Below, in pieces: positions 32,671-42,349 of a stretch of DNA of 64,000 bases. Under the pieces are notes generated by a model that saw only the letters and a program-made list of their open reading frames with translations, was not told the DNA's origin and made no database searches. Position numbers and translations under genes: made by a program. Every line of letters starts with the position of its first letter. Position 1 is the stretch's first letter. Source of the DNA: VBAU01 sp036005185 (GTDB lineage: Bacteria; Bacteroidota; Bacteroidia; Chitinophagales; Chitinophagaceae); assembly GCA_036005185.1 (NCBI GenBank), contig DASYQS010000052.1:24922-88921 (forward strand), in the 5' to 3' direction.

Positions 32671-33525
32671 ATGAAAAATCTCATTCTTGTCTTTTGTTGT
32701 TTACCTATTTTTACGGTGGCTCAGAATTTTCATTTTTCAGGGCGGCTTGGGGTTGCTGGTTATCAGGGCGATTTGAAAGCCAAGGATATCTCTTTGTCGC
32801 AGGTTAAACCGATGTTATCCTTAGGTGTACGATACGATCTTTCTGAGCACATCTCAGCCCGGAGTTATTTTACTCTTACTTCCTTAAAGGCCGATGATAA
32901 AAAAGGAACTGCAACCATGCAGCAACGTAATCTTAATTTTAAATCAAAGGTTTGGGACTGGGAATTTAGTGCACAATACAGCTTTTTTAACCTCAATGAT
33001 CGCTGGTGGACACCTTATGTATTTGCCGGCGTCGGGTTATTCCATTTTAACCCCTACACAAAGGATTCTGCCGGTCATAAAACATTTTTGAAACCGCTCA
33101 GTACCGAAGGCGAAGGTTTTATGTCAGGTGTTAAAGATTACAAACGAATGCAGTTAAATATACCGCTTGGGTTTGGTGCTGAATATGCATTGAATGAGGA
33201 TATGCGTGTGGGTATTGAATTTGGCTATCGCAAAACTTTTACCGATTATATTGATGATGTCAGTACCGTATATGTGGATCAAAACAGCTTGCTTAATGCC
33301 AGGGGACAGACAGCTGTCGACCTCGCCTGGCGTGGCGATGAAAAAAGCGGCAACTCGTATCCGGCGGCTGGTACTCCACGCGGCAATTCCAAATACAAGG
33401 ATGGTTATTACTATGTGGCTCTCACTTTTACCGTTCGCTACTTTTTCGATAAATACAAACAGATCGTTGGTCTTCCAGCCGCGAGAAAAGAAAAGAAAGT
33501 TGGTTGCCCTGCCACAAGGCATTGA
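32671..33525 (+). CDS. DUF6089-type outer-membrane beta-barrel protein
   Basis: Signal peptide MKNLILVFCCLPIFTVAQ, then an 8-stranded-barrel-like pattern of alternating residues. FSGRLGVAGYQGDL, LGVRYDLSEHISARSYFTL and PLGFGAEYALNEDMRVGIEFGYRKTFTDYIDDVSTVYVD (the last in two halves) match DUF6089. 284 aa. AGGAG lies 19 bases upstream of the ATG. The C-terminal 15 residues after the last strand are basic and look like an added tail. Function unknown. Confidence 0.85.
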   Translation: MKNLILVFCCLPIFTVAQNFHFSGRLGVAGYQGDLKAKDISLSQVKPMLSLGVRYDLSEHISARSYFTLTSLKADDKKGTATMQQRNLNFKSKVWDWEFSAQYSFFNLNDRWWTPYVFAGVGLFHFNPYTKDSAGHKTFLKPLSTEGEGFMSGVKDYKRMQLNIPLGFGAEYALNEDMRVGIEFGYRKTFTDYIDDVSTVYVDQNSLLNARGQTAVDLAWRGDEKSGNSYPAAGTPRGNSKYKDGYYYVALTFTVRYFFDKYKQIVGLPAARKEKKVGCPATRH

Positions 33526-33630
33526 TCAATCAAGCTTTTTAGTCCTTGTAGTTTCTACTGTAAAAAATCAAGTGAGTATCTAAAGAAGTCTGCAATAACT
33601 TTATAGTTCCTTCTTTTAAAACATTGATCT

Positions 33631-34635
33631 ATGAAGTCATGGATTCCTTTTTTAATTTTTTTAATACCGATTGAAGATAAGAGAAAGCCCGGCAATCCAC
33701 TCGACCACTTACCCAAAAACATTGAAGTGTTAACCCGCTTTGGCGAGCGAGCAGATTTTGCACCGGATAATAAAAGCATTGCCTTTATGTCAAAAAGTTT
33801 TGGCGATGCTATGTCCATTGATCTAAAGACACGTGACATTCGTTGCCTCACCTGCAATGTCCCCGCTGCAACCTTTCTTCGTGTGATGCACTTGTCAACA
33901 GGAGATTATATACTTATTGGTCCCGATCATTTCGAAGACATCCGCATTAGTCGCTCGCGAGATAACGAGCTTTGGTTCTTGAGCAAACAGCCGGGCTCAA
34001 AACCCGTGAAGCTGGAACAGAAAATGAATGAAGGAGCTGCTGTTTCAAAAAAAAGTTTAAAGATCGCTTTCTCACAAACGCATGACCAGGTTCCTGATCT
34101 ACCACCAGGAGCTTCACGTCTTATTGTTGCTGACGTGGATCTTTCCGGCTCTACCCCAAAGCTTATTAATAAAAAAACAGTTTATGAAAGTAAGGATAGA
34201 AACTGCGTTCTCGAAGCGCAGGACTTTTATGACAATGATACCAAGCTAACTTTCACTTGCTATGAGCCCAATGGGCTGGCTTCAATATGGACCTTAGATT
34301 TAAAAACAAACCAAGTAAAAAATTTATCAAATGCGCCAGGCGAGTATAATGAAGTTGAAGGTATTTTTCCCGATGGCAACTATACCTGTGTCGAAAGTGA
34401 CCATCAATGTGAATGGCTTGGTGGCTCACGCGGCTCAGGCAACATTGATATCTGGAAACTGAAGCTCGACGGTACGGGAAAAAATTTTGTTCGTCTCACA
34501 AACTTCAACGATTATCAAAGCGGCAAGGCTTCAAACCCTGTCATTTCCACGGATGGCAAATACATGGCTTTTCAATCGGCAAAAACAACGGACCCTGCCG
34601 GTGTTGGTTATGGTCTGCTTCTATACCGCTTTTAA
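33631..34635 (+). CDS. TolB-like beta-propeller (PD40) protein
   Basis: 334 aa made of PD40/WD40-like blades: ADFAPDNKSIAFMSKS, DKYMAF-type repeats such as STDGKYMAFQSAKT near residue 315, and EGIFPDGNYTCVESD near 240. Five Cys occur in pairs (CLTC; C..C around CVESDHQCEW), suggesting disulfides and an extracytoplasmic location. The N-terminal MKSWIPFLIFLIPI is a short hydrophobic signal-like stretch. No partner gene; binding or scaffold role likely, no enzyme motif seen. Confidence 0.82.
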   Translation: MKSWIPFLIFLIPIEDKRKPGNPLDHLPKNIEVLTRFGERADFAPDNKSIAFMSKSFGDAMSIDLKTRDIRCLTCNVPAATFLRVMHLSTGDYILIGPDHFEDIRISRSRDNELWFLSKQPGSKPVKLEQKMNEGAAVSKKSLKIAFSQTHDQVPDLPPGASRLIVADVDLSGSTPKLINKKTVYESKDRNCVLEAQDFYDNDTKLTFTCYEPNGLASIWTLDLKTNQVKNLSNAPGEYNEVEGIFPDGNYTCVESDHQCEWLGGSRGSGNIDIWKLKLDGTGKNFVRLTNFNDYQSGKASNPVISTDGKYMAFQSAKTTDPAGVGYGLLLYRF

Positions 34636-34683
34636 ATGACGAGCGAGAGTCGTATCACTGAGTAAGCAATTATAGCACAAATT

Positions 34684-35970
34684 CTACACGGCTACCGGAG
34701 CTGAATCAACTTCCGCTTGGGATTGATTGTAAATTCTGTTAACGGCAAACTCTGCATCATCCTTCATTCCAAAAATAAGCACTGATCTGCGGCCCCGCAG
34801 CCAAGGGTAGCCAATAAAATAAAGACCGGATACAGGTGGTAAGCCATTAGAATGTTTGAGATTACCTTCCTCATCAAAAACCGGTAATTTGATATAACTA
34901 AAATCACCGCTGAAGCCGGTTGACCAAATGACGGAGCTTATGTTATCTTCTTCAAAATTCAAAGAAGTCAATGAACTAGCGCAGCTTGCATTTTCATCTG
35001 GCTCGTCATTTACATCTGGCTGCGAAGGTTCTGCCCTTAGCTGATTTTTGAGAATAAATCCATCGATCATTTCCTTAACGTTCTTTGAAAACCCATCAGC
35101 AAATTTTACATGCATAGCTGCATTAGGTTGAAAAAATACATTGTGCGCATCTGCATCTTCGGTTTTACCAACAATAACGACTCCCCTTTTTGCCAGCGAT
35201 TGCAAGCTGATCGTATATCGACTACCTCCAATACCCGTTATTTGGGGCGGTTTCATTTTCAGCATGGCCGGATCTTTTATGTCTTCGGCTCGCATGTCAA
35301 AAAATTTCATATCGATCAGCCATTCCATTATGTCCCTTCCACGATACCATCTGGGAACGCGGGCTACCATGCTAGTGGAGAGATAAACTTTTCTTCCTGC
35401 ATCAGCCAAGTCTTCAGCAATTTGAACACCTGATTGAGCACTTCCTACAACTAAAACAGCTCCATCAGGCAGTTCCTTGGGATTTCGGTATTCACTGGTA
35501 TGCAGTTGTTTTATATTTCTCGAAATATTTTTAGAAAATGAAGGTGTTTTGATCTCGCTGGCATAGCCGGAGGCGATGATCACATGTTTGCAAGAATAAT
35601 TTTTTATACCATTATTTTTTGAAACTGCTACATTAAAAAATTCTCCTGGCTTTTCAATGGAAATTACTTTGGAACGTTCCGAGATTGGCAGATCATATAT
35701 TGCGACATATTCTTCAAACGAAGAAATATATTCAGTTGCCGAATCAAATCCGAGCGGGTCGTTTCCTTTATACTCGACGCCCGCCAATGTATTTAGCTTG
35801 TTTAACGAATTCAGTCTAAAGGAATCCCATCGTTGCGAGCGCCAGGATTCACCAATTTTTCCACGTTCAAAAACGATATGATTCAATCCCTTTTTTTTCA
35901 AGTGATAGCTGGCAGATAATCCTGCAACACCCGCGCCTACAACGATAACATCAAAGGTTGTGTTTTCCAT
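34684..35970 (-). CDS. FAD-dependent monooxygenase-like oxidoreductase
   Basis: CzcO/flavin-monooxygenase type, 428 aa. FAD-binding VIVVGAGVAGLSASYHLKKKG at residues 9-28, ESWRSQRWDSFRLNSLN near 42, and NADPH-binding VLVVGSAQSGVQIAEDL near 168. VIWSTGFSGDFSYIKLP near 350 closes the FAD domain. Resembles flavoproteins of the MSMEG_0569 kind. Directly downstream (146 bases, same strand) of an AraC regulator, which may control it. Substrate unknown. Confidence 0.88.
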   Translation of the reverse strand: MENTTFDVIVVGAGVAGLSASYHLKKKGLNHIVFERGKIGESWRSQRWDSFRLNSLNKLNTLAGVEYKGNDPLGFDSATEYISSFEEYVAIYDLPISERSKVISIEKPGEFFNVAVSKNNGIKNYSCKHVIIASGYASEIKTPSFSKNISRNIKQLHTSEYRNPKELPDGAVLVVGSAQSGVQIAEDLADAGRKVYLSTSMVARVPRWYRGRDIMEWLIDMKFFDMRAEDIKDPAMLKMKPPQITGIGGSRYTISLQSLAKRGVVIVGKTEDADAHNVFFQPNAAMHVKFADGFSKNVKEMIDGFILKNQLRAEPSQPDVNDEPDENASCASSLTSLNFEEDNISSVIWSTGFSGDFSYIKLPVFDEEGNLKHSNGLPPVSGLYFIGYPWLRGRRSVLIFGMKDDAEFAVNRIYNQSQAEVDSAPVAV

Positions 35971-36116
35971 AAATAATCTTTTGAGTTTGATTGATTAAGA
36001 ATTGGTAATCTTGAAATGATGTCCGTTATAAAGCTATTTTGGTTTTAAAGAAAACCATTTGTAATGAAGTCCAAAGAATTTGCTTAAAAGTTCAAATTGC
36101 GAGTAACCGGTTATTG

Positions 36117-37001
36117 TTAAGTATAAACCAGCGTTGAAGATTTTTGCTTTCTATATTGAAGAGGGGATAATCCGAATTGGTTTTTAAACGCCCGGTTGAA
36201 ATGCGTGATGTTCTTAAACCCGCTATCGCATACTATATCAGTGATCGAACGATCAGAATGCAATAAAAGATAAGCGGCATGGCTCAGTCTTTTTTCAAGC
36301 AGCCAGCGACCAGGCGGAAGACCGAATGTATTGTAAAAATCTCTTTTGTAAGAAGAAAGGCTACGATGACAAAGTCTTGCATACTCATGTAATTGCATAT
36401 TGTAAAGACAATTGCTTTCCATAATGATTTGCAGATCATCATGTGTATTTTGAGCAAGCTTGTAAAAATATTGTGTCAATTCACGATTTTGTTCATTGGT
36501 GATAATGTTCAGCAAAAGTTCTTTGAATTTAAGCTCCAACAAATTTTCTGGTGGCCGGGTTTCGGTAGAAAAATAAGAGAGGATGGATTGATAAAATGCT
36601 GTCATGACCGGAGTGGAATGAACAGGCAGCAGTCTGTCATTGGTAAGCGGCTGTTGATTCACCTGAAAATTTAATTCAGTATGTTCTCGAATAAAGGATT
36701 TTAAATAGTCGTCTGGAACAAAAAACATTAACACGCAAAATGGCTCATGGCTTAACCTCTCCACAGTAACGCCTCCTTTTTTTACAAATACAGTTGAACC
36801 TTTATCGAGCACCCATGATTTTTCCCGTGAGGACATCCGTTTGCCTCCCGTTAATACGTGCACAAAAACATTATGATTGTTCCAGTTTTCCCCTTTAACA
36901 AATTCAGGAGGACAATCAAGATTGAGAAATAAGATTTGCTTGCAGCAAAACTGCCGAAGCTGTTCAGGATGGCTCCTTACATAATCATAAAAATTCGTCA
37001 T
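36117..37001 (-). CDS. AraC family transcriptional regulator
   Basis: 294 aa: an N-terminal cupin-like sensor (KGENWNNHNVFVHVLTGGK, then VERLSHEPFCVLMFFVP) and two C-terminal helix-turn-helix motifs. The second HTH is SITDIVCDSGFKNITHFNRAF near residue 253, followed by GLSPLQYRK. Resembles the ExsA-like sensors of Bacteroidota. Start ATG at 37001. Its likely target is the flavoprotein gene downstream, though the gap between them shows no recognisable operator. Confidence 0.92.
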   Translation of the reverse strand: MTNFYDYVRSHPEQLRQFCCKQILFLNLDCPPEFVKGENWNNHNVFVHVLTGGKRMSSREKSWVLDKGSTVFVKKGGVTVERLSHEPFCVLMFFVPDDYLKSFIREHTELNFQVNQQPLTNDRLLPVHSTPVMTAFYQSILSYFSTETRPPENLLELKFKELLLNIITNEQNRELTQYFYKLAQNTHDDLQIIMESNCLYNMQLHEYARLCHRSLSSYKRDFYNTFGLPPGRWLLEKRLSHAAYLLLHSDRSITDIVCDSGFKNITHFNRAFKNQFGLSPLQYRKQKSSTLVYT

Positions 37002-37091
37002 AATAAAGGTTATAAGCCTTTACTAAGTTAAAAAAAATAGATGAAGAAATTTTTCTAAGGAGATTATTGTTTGGTAAGACAATCGCAACTG

Positions 37092-38543
37092 TCATTGCCC
37101 TTGAGCAAGGCTATAACCTCTTTTATCGCCCCACATGTTTAGCAGTTCAAAGGAGCATATTTTAAAGTTGCCGCTCATGCTTACATAAAGGCCAATGACA
37201 TCTTGCTGATTGAGCTCTTCATCATTCAGGCTTTCAAAGCGAACATTGTATTGATTAACCAGGTTTGTATAAACAGAACCCGTAGGCCACACTTGCGTAC
37301 CACGGTTGCTGATATTTACAAGCTTAAATTTTACGCCTGCATGCCGCTGACATTTTTGGGCGATAGCGTCAGGTTGTTCATCACTTTCAATAAAAAGATC
37401 AACACCAACAATTTTTTCATTTACGGTTTCTTTCGAAACCATCATCGGGTTTTTTTCCAACTTAAAGGGAGTAGGTGTGCCTGGCATGTTGGGGATCACT
37501 TTTTTTGCATTGGCCTTTGGCTGCTTACCAAAGTTGCCGATGATTGATTCTGCAAACTGAGTAGTGTTTACAGATGGTTTTGTTTTATCGCCAAAATCTC
37601 CTGTATGAACCCCGCTTTCAAGAGTAAACAATAATGCATTTTCAATTATGGCCGCATTTTCTGTTAAACCCACATGACGCAGCATAGAGAGGCCACTTAA
37701 TAATAATGCAGTAGGATTGGCAATATTTTTTCCTGCTATATCTGGCGCTGTTCCATGCACTGCTTCAAAAATAGAAATATGATCACCAATGTTTGCCGAA
37801 GGAGCAAACCCAAGTCCGCCTACAAGGCCCGCGCATAAATCACTCACAATATCTCCTTGTAAATTTGTAAGAACTACAACATCAAAATTGTCCGGTCTTG
37901 TTACCAGCTTCATGCACAGGTCGTCAACAATTACATCGTCAGCCTTTAACTCGGGATATTCTTTTGATACCTCATAAAAGCATTCCAGAAACAAGCCGTC
38001 GGTGATCTTCATGATATTTGCCTTGTGACCGCAAGTGATCCGTTTTGCATTTTTCTGTTTTGCGATTTCAAATGCATAATGGATAAGCTGCAAGCTTCCA
38101 GGCCTGGTAATAAATCGCCTACTTAGCGCTACATCATGGGTAAGCATGTGTTCTATGCCACCATAAGTGTCTTCAATATTTTCTCTTACAACTGTTATAT
38201 CGATCGGAATGCCGGCCTTGCTAAATACAGTGTCAACTCCATGGAGCGTTTGAAATGTTCTTTCGTTTGCATAAGTATTCCATGTTTTTCTCGCCGTCAC
38301 ATTTATGCTTTTTACACCTTTGCCTTTGGGAGTTTCCATGGGCCCTTTAAAAAGAAGTCCTAAAGCTTCAATCGTTTGCTTTGCCTGCGGCGTCATTCCA
38401 TTGTTAAATCCCTTGTCAAAAACCCATTTGCCCATTTCAACAAACTCATAATCCAGAGGAACTTTATTAACATTGAAAATTTTTAATACAGCTTCCATTA
38501 TTTCCGGCCCAATTCCATCTCCTTTGGCTACAGCTATTTTCAT
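37092..38543 (-). CDS. icd: NADP-dependent isocitrate dehydrogenase, Thermus-like long form
   Basis: TCA-cycle enzyme converting isocitrate to 2-oxoglutarate. IAVAKGDGIGPEIMEAVLKI at the start, INVTARKTWNTYANERTFQ, VRENIEDTYGGIEHM and FEAVHGTAPDIAGKNIANPTA follow. 483 aa, with an extra ~140-residue C-terminal domain after residue ~340 as in the Thermus enzyme and unlike the 416-aa E. coli form. ATG at 38543; a longer in-frame start exists but would add residues absent from homologues. Divergent from apaG. Confidence 0.94.
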   Translation of the reverse strand: MKIAVAKGDGIGPEIMEAVLKIFNVNKVPLDYEFVEMGKWVFDKGFNNGMTPQAKQTIEALGLLFKGPMETPKGKGVKSINVTARKTWNTYANERTFQTLHGVDTVFSKAGIPIDITVVRENIEDTYGGIEHMLTHDVALSRRFITRPGSLQLIHYAFEIAKQKNAKRITCGHKANIMKITDGLFLECFYEVSKEYPELKADDVIVDDLCMKLVTRPDNFDVVVLTNLQGDIVSDLCAGLVGGLGFAPSANIGDHISIFEAVHGTAPDIAGKNIANPTALLLSGLSMLRHVGLTENAAIIENALLFTLESGVHTGDFGDKTKPSVNTTQFAESIIGNFGKQPKANAKKVIPNMPGTPTPFKLEKNPMMVSKETVNEKIVGVDLFIESDEQPDAIAQKCQRHAGVKFKLVNISNRGTQVWPTGSVYTNLVNQYNVRFESLNDEELNQQDVIGLYVSMSGNFKICSFELLNMWGDKRGYSLAQGQ

Positions 38544-38683
38544 GATAAAAAGTTTGGAGATGTGAAAATATGAATACCGGTGAATATCGGGAATGGAAAA
38601 GTGAAAATAAGCCGCCCTTTTTGTGAGTGAATACAAATTGTGCTATTTTAAATTGTTTTTCTATTTTTACAAAAAGCTATTGC

Positions 38684-39070
38684 ATGACGAGCATGATCTC
38701 AGAAGGTGTTGAGGTAAGTGTTGAAACCTTTTATCAGCCTGATTACAGCAATCCTTTGCAGTCAGAGTTCATGTTTGCATATAGAATCACGATTGAAAAT
38801 CACAACTCTTTTCCGGTAAAACTCCATCGTCGCCATTGGAATATTTTTGATAGTAATGGCAGCTATCGCGAGGTGGAAGGCGAAGGAGTTGTAGGTGTTC
38901 AGCCAACGTTGCAGCCTGGCGAAAAATATCAATATGTTAGCGGTTGCAATCTGCGTACGGAAATGGGAAAAATGTATGGCTCCTACCAAATGGAAAACCT
39001 CAATGATCAAAAAATACTCGAGGTAAATATTCCTGAATTTGAAATGATCGTTCCTTTCAAGAATAATTAA
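38684..39070 (+). CDS. apaG: ApaG/DUF525 protein
   Basis: Immunoglobulin-like beta-sandwich of 128 aa. VEVSVETFYQPDYSNPL, FAYRITIENHNSFPVKLHRRHW, IFDSNGSYREVEGEGVVGVQP and GEKYQYVSGCNLRTEMGKMYGSY all match ApaG. Biochemical role is not firmly known (linked to divalent cation export or diadenosine polyphosphate metabolism in enterobacteria). ATG at 38684 fits the family. TATTTTTA (38662-38669), 7/8 to the -7 consensus, lies 14 bases upstream. Confidence 0.94.
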   Translation: MTSMISEGVEVSVETFYQPDYSNPLQSEFMFAYRITIENHNSFPVKLHRRHWNIFDSNGSYREVEGEGVVGVQPTLQPGEKYQYVSGCNLRTEMGKMYGSYQMENLNDQKILEVNIPEFEMIVPFKNN

Positions 39071-39275
39071 TATTGTCTCTACGTTATTTCTAAATTAGAC
39101 CTCGTCTCACAATAATTCTATAAATAATTCCGCTAAAAGGGCAATATTCGCTATGATTTCGTAGTTTTATGTGTTAGCAGTTCCCTTCTCCAGGCTCATT
39201 TTATTGAATGGTTTTGTAAAAACAAACCTCCAATTATTTTAAAAACGATCATTTTTTGCCATCAAATAATCAAAA

Positions 39276-40364
39276 ATGCCTAAAGTAACATTTAATAATA
39301 AGAACAATGTTTTTTACAGTGTTCTTAAATCAGAGGTAGAAAAATATTTTCAGCAAAAGCGTCTTAGAAAAACAGGTAACTGGAAATTGTATATAAAATC
39401 AGGCTTGTTAATTCCATTGGCAATTGCTCTCTATATTTTCCTTTTATTTATGCCTATGCCGGTTCTATTGTCAGTTTTATTATGTGCAGTCCTTGGGTTT
39501 GTGTTGGCGAGCATTGGTTTTAACGTCATGCATGATGCTTGTCATGGAAGCTTTAGTCGTCACAAATGGATTAATAATCTTTTTGGCTATACTTTGAATG
39601 CCTTAGGAGGAAATGAGTTTTTCTGGCGGCAGAAACACAATATTATTCACCATACTTATACAAATATTGACGGAATGGATGATGATATTGCTAAAAGCCC
39701 GCTGATCCGTCAATGTGAAACGCAAAAATGGCTGCCGGCTCATCGCGTACAGCATATTTATTTGCCCCTGGTATATGCTATAACTTCCATTGCGTGGACA
39801 TTCATTATGGATTTTGTGAAATATTTCAACCAAAAAATTGTCACAACATCCATTCAAAATATGACTGCAAAAAATCATTTTATTTTTTGGGCAAGCAAAG
39901 TGCTATATGTGGTTTTTTACATTCTTATTCCTGCCTTAATTGTTGGCTGGCAAGCGTGGATAATTGGTTTTATAGTAGTGCATGTCGTATTTGGTTTTAC
40001 GCTAGCCATTGTATTTCAATTGGCCCACGTTGTAGAACATACCGAATTTGATTCGGTGGAAGAGGATCCTAAATTGATAGAGACAGAATGGGCTATCCAT
40101 CAGATAAAAACAACAGCAAACTTCGCTACTCATAATAAAATCATTTCATGGTTTGTAGGGGGATTAAATTTTCAAATTGAACATCATCTTTTTCCACGAG
40201 TAAGTCATGTTCATTATCCGGCATTGAGCAAGATCGTAAAAAAAGTTTGTGAGTTGCATGATATGCCTTATCACCAGTTTCCCTCAATGTCCTCAGCAAT
40301 CATTTCTCACTTCCGGTTTATGAGGAAGTTGGGAAAAAAGCCTGCCTTGGCTATGGTTAAATAA
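39276..40364 (+). CDS. Membrane fatty acid desaturase
   Basis: Di-iron acyl desaturase of the linoleoyl-CoA (front-end-like) type without a cytochrome b5 domain. Three histidine boxes: HDACHGSFSRH near residue 87, HNIIHHTYTN near 122 and QIEHHLFPRVSH near 302. The Gln in the third box is the front-end hallmark. About four membrane helices; 362 aa. Introduces double bonds in membrane lipid acyl chains; regiospecificity cannot be told. Ends in a strong bidirectional terminator. Confidence 0.93.
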   Translation: MPKVTFNNKNNVFYSVLKSEVEKYFQQKRLRKTGNWKLYIKSGLLIPLAIALYIFLLFMPMPVLLSVLLCAVLGFVLASIGFNVMHDACHGSFSRHKWINNLFGYTLNALGGNEFFWRQKHNIIHHTYTNIDGMDDDIAKSPLIRQCETQKWLPAHRVQHIYLPLVYAITSIAWTFIMDFVKYFNQKIVTTSIQNMTAKNHFIFWASKVLYVVFYILIPALIVGWQAWIIGFIVVHVVFGFTLAIVFQLAHVVEHTEFDSVEEDPKLIETEWAIHQIKTTANFATHNKIISWFVGGLNFQIEHHLFPRVSHVHYPALSKIVKKVCELHDMPYHQFPSMSSAIISHFRFMRKLGKKPALAMVK

Positions 40365-40392
40365 AAAAGGAACCTCCGTAGAGATTCCTTTT
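40365..40392. terminator. Bidirectional terminator between desaturase and broken secreted-protein gene
   Basis: Stem AAAAGGAAcCTC / GAGaTTCCTTTT around CGTA, with one mismatch. T-rich on both strands (minus side is followed by AT-rich TTAT), so it can serve both convergent genes. Confidence 0.8.
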
Positions 40393-40412
40393 CGGTTTAC
40401 TAGAATACATAA

Positions 40413-40837
40413 TTAATAATACCTAACTTCTCGGCCTCTTTGGTCGAAATATACTCTTCTGTTATCTCCAAATGTTATTTGAAAGAATATACCTCGTCCT
40501 GGCCTATCAACTCTGTACACAGAATAATTGTCATCATGATACCTATTCCTTATCCTGGTCATGATCCGAGGTGGAAGTTCATTACGATCCCATATAGTTA
40601 CTGTTTGCACACGACGGCCGTACTATCGTAATATACATCGGAATATCTGTTACTATGATCTCTGTCCCTAAATCTTGTATGCCACTGATTGTTTTGCATA
40701 TCCCAAGTAGGGTTATTATAATAGCGATATTCTTTTTGATAAGAACGTACTACCACATCAGACGGTCTTCGATACTGCTGCGCTGAAATGGATAAAACTC
40801 CAGCGGAGAACAGGATTAAAAAAAATGTCCTTTTCAT
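40413..40837 (-). pseudogene. Secreted hypothetical protein, frameshifted
   Basis: N-terminal part (40837 down to ~40620) encodes a signal peptide, MKRTFFLILFSAGVLSISAQ, and a Tyr/Arg-rich region ending YSDVYYDST. A second frame continues as GRRVQTVTIWDRNELPPR to a normal stop at 40413. Adding one C to the CC run at 40618-40619 (plus strand) joins them without loss as DSTGRRVQTVTIW, giving one ~140-aa protein. It is either a true frameshift mutation or a sequencing error in a short G/C run. Family not recognised; it resembles small periplasmic proteins with repeated YYD-type strands. Confidence 0.7.
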
Positions 40838-41046
40838 AGCGTTTATATTTTATACCTATTTTAAACAAGGATTAAGCCATGAGGGATGAATTGATTTGTC
40901 TGCCTCTCCAATATTGAATATTTATACTTACCGGATTACATACTGAGGTTATACGAATTGATTATTTATATATTCTTTGTGAGTTTTTTAAAAATCTTTG
41001 TAGTGAAACTTGCTTTATAAAAAGAATGACAATTGCAAAAAGTTAC

Positions 41047-42219
41047 TCATTCCAATAGGTATTTGTAGCCGGTTCCTGTATTTAATAACAAGACATTGTC
41101 GCTTTTATTAACTGTATTTTTTTCAACCAAAATTGTCAACGCTTTCCATGTTGCACTGCCTTCTGGGGAAAGCAAAATACCTTCTGTTTTTGCTATTTCT
41201 TTTATACCATCAATGAGTGCTTGTTCTGAAATGGCAACAACATCACCAGCTGATTCATAAATTACTTTTTGTATCAAATCCATTCCAAAAGGATCAGGAA
41301 CTACCAACCCATTTGCGATTGAAGGTTTAGGATTAAAGAATTTTTTCCAGTTAGCGGGATTGTCATAAGCAGCCCGAATAGGTGCACAATTTTCAGATTG
41401 TACAGCTATCATTTTAGGAGTTTGTGCAGGCACCCAACCTAACTGGATCATTTCACGAAAGGCTTTCCAGATGCCAATAAGTCCCGTACCGCCGCCCGCC
41501 GGATAAATAATTACATCCGGCAGTTCCCAATTTAATTGCTCGGCGATTTCGTATCCCATTGTTTTTTTTCCTTCCAAACGATAGGGTTCTCTTAAAGTGG
41601 ACACATCAAAATAGTTTTTATCGTGGTTGATTTCATTCGCCTTTTTAGCACAATCGCTTATCAGCCCATCAATCTCTACCAACTCAGCATCATATAGCAT
41701 ACACTCCCTTTTAAAAATATCCGGGGCATGTGTGGGCATAACAACAATACAATGAATATTTGCTTTGGAACAATAAGCCGCTAACGCACCTCCCGCACTA
41801 CCTGCAGTTGGAATGATGCATTTTTTTATTCCCAGCTCTTTCATTTTAGAAACAGCCATGCTGATGCCTCTTGCCTTGAAGGATCCTGTTGGGTTAAAGG
41901 ACTCATCTTTCATCGAAAGATGAGAAAATCCATATTTATTTTCCAGATTGCTTAAACGGACAATAGGTGTCATTCCTTCGCCGAGTGATACAATATTCTT
42001 TTTGTCCTTAACAGGCAGCATTTCAAAATACCGCCACATTGTACTTTCCCTTAGCTTAATATCTTCTTTTAAAAATGTTCCGGAGACCTGATAAGTTACA
42101 AGCAGTGGTTTATTACAGCATTTAGCATAAGTATTTATTTCAGAAAGGTTGAATTTCTTTTTACAAGCAGAGCATTCTAAAAAAGCTGCAAAGGAATTTG
42201 TAATTGTTTCTTGTTTCAT
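41047..42219 (-). CDS. thrC: Threonine synthase
   Basis: PLP enzyme converting O-phosphohomoserine to threonine. N-terminal zinc-ribbon-like CSACKKKF and KCCN (residues ~16-35), then SLGEGMTPIVRL. Schiff-base lysine in NPTGSFKARGISMAVSKM near 110 and phosphate loop YPAGGGTGLIGIWKAF near 240. 390 aa. This ribbon-bearing form is the archaeal/plant-like class. Preceded by a good promoter. Not linked to other threonine genes here. Start ATG at 42219. Confidence 0.9.
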   Translation of the reverse strand: MKQETITNSFAAFLECSACKKKFNLSEINTYAKCCNKPLLVTYQVSGTFLKEDIKLRESTMWRYFEMLPVKDKKNIVSLGEGMTPIVRLSNLENKYGFSHLSMKDESFNPTGSFKARGISMAVSKMKELGIKKCIIPTAGSAGGALAAYCSKANIHCIVVMPTHAPDIFKRECMLYDAELVEIDGLISDCAKKANEINHDKNYFDVSTLREPYRLEGKKTMGYEIAEQLNWELPDVIIYPAGGGTGLIGIWKAFREMIQLGWVPAQTPKMIAVQSENCAPIRAAYDNPANWKKFFNPKPSIANGLVVPDPFGMDLIQKVIYESAGDVVAISEQALIDGIKEIAKTEGILLSPEGSATWKALTILVEKNTVNKSDNVLLLNTGTGYKYLLE

Positions 42220-42249
42220 AGCGACCGGTTTCTTATCTCAATTCAATCT

Positions 42250-42280
42250 CGAAATTACCACACGGAAACAGATTCGCAAG
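42250..42280 (-). promoter_or_regulatory. thrC promoter
   Basis: Minus strand CTTG (42280-42277), exactly 19 bases, TAATTTCG (42257-42250). One mismatch in each box. Predicted leader about 25 bases. Confidence 0.6.
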
Positions 42281-42349
42281 TCGAATTGTCAATTAACTTA
42301 TAGTATTGTTAACCTAGGATGTCTCTTGAAAAATTTTAATCGCTTTTTA

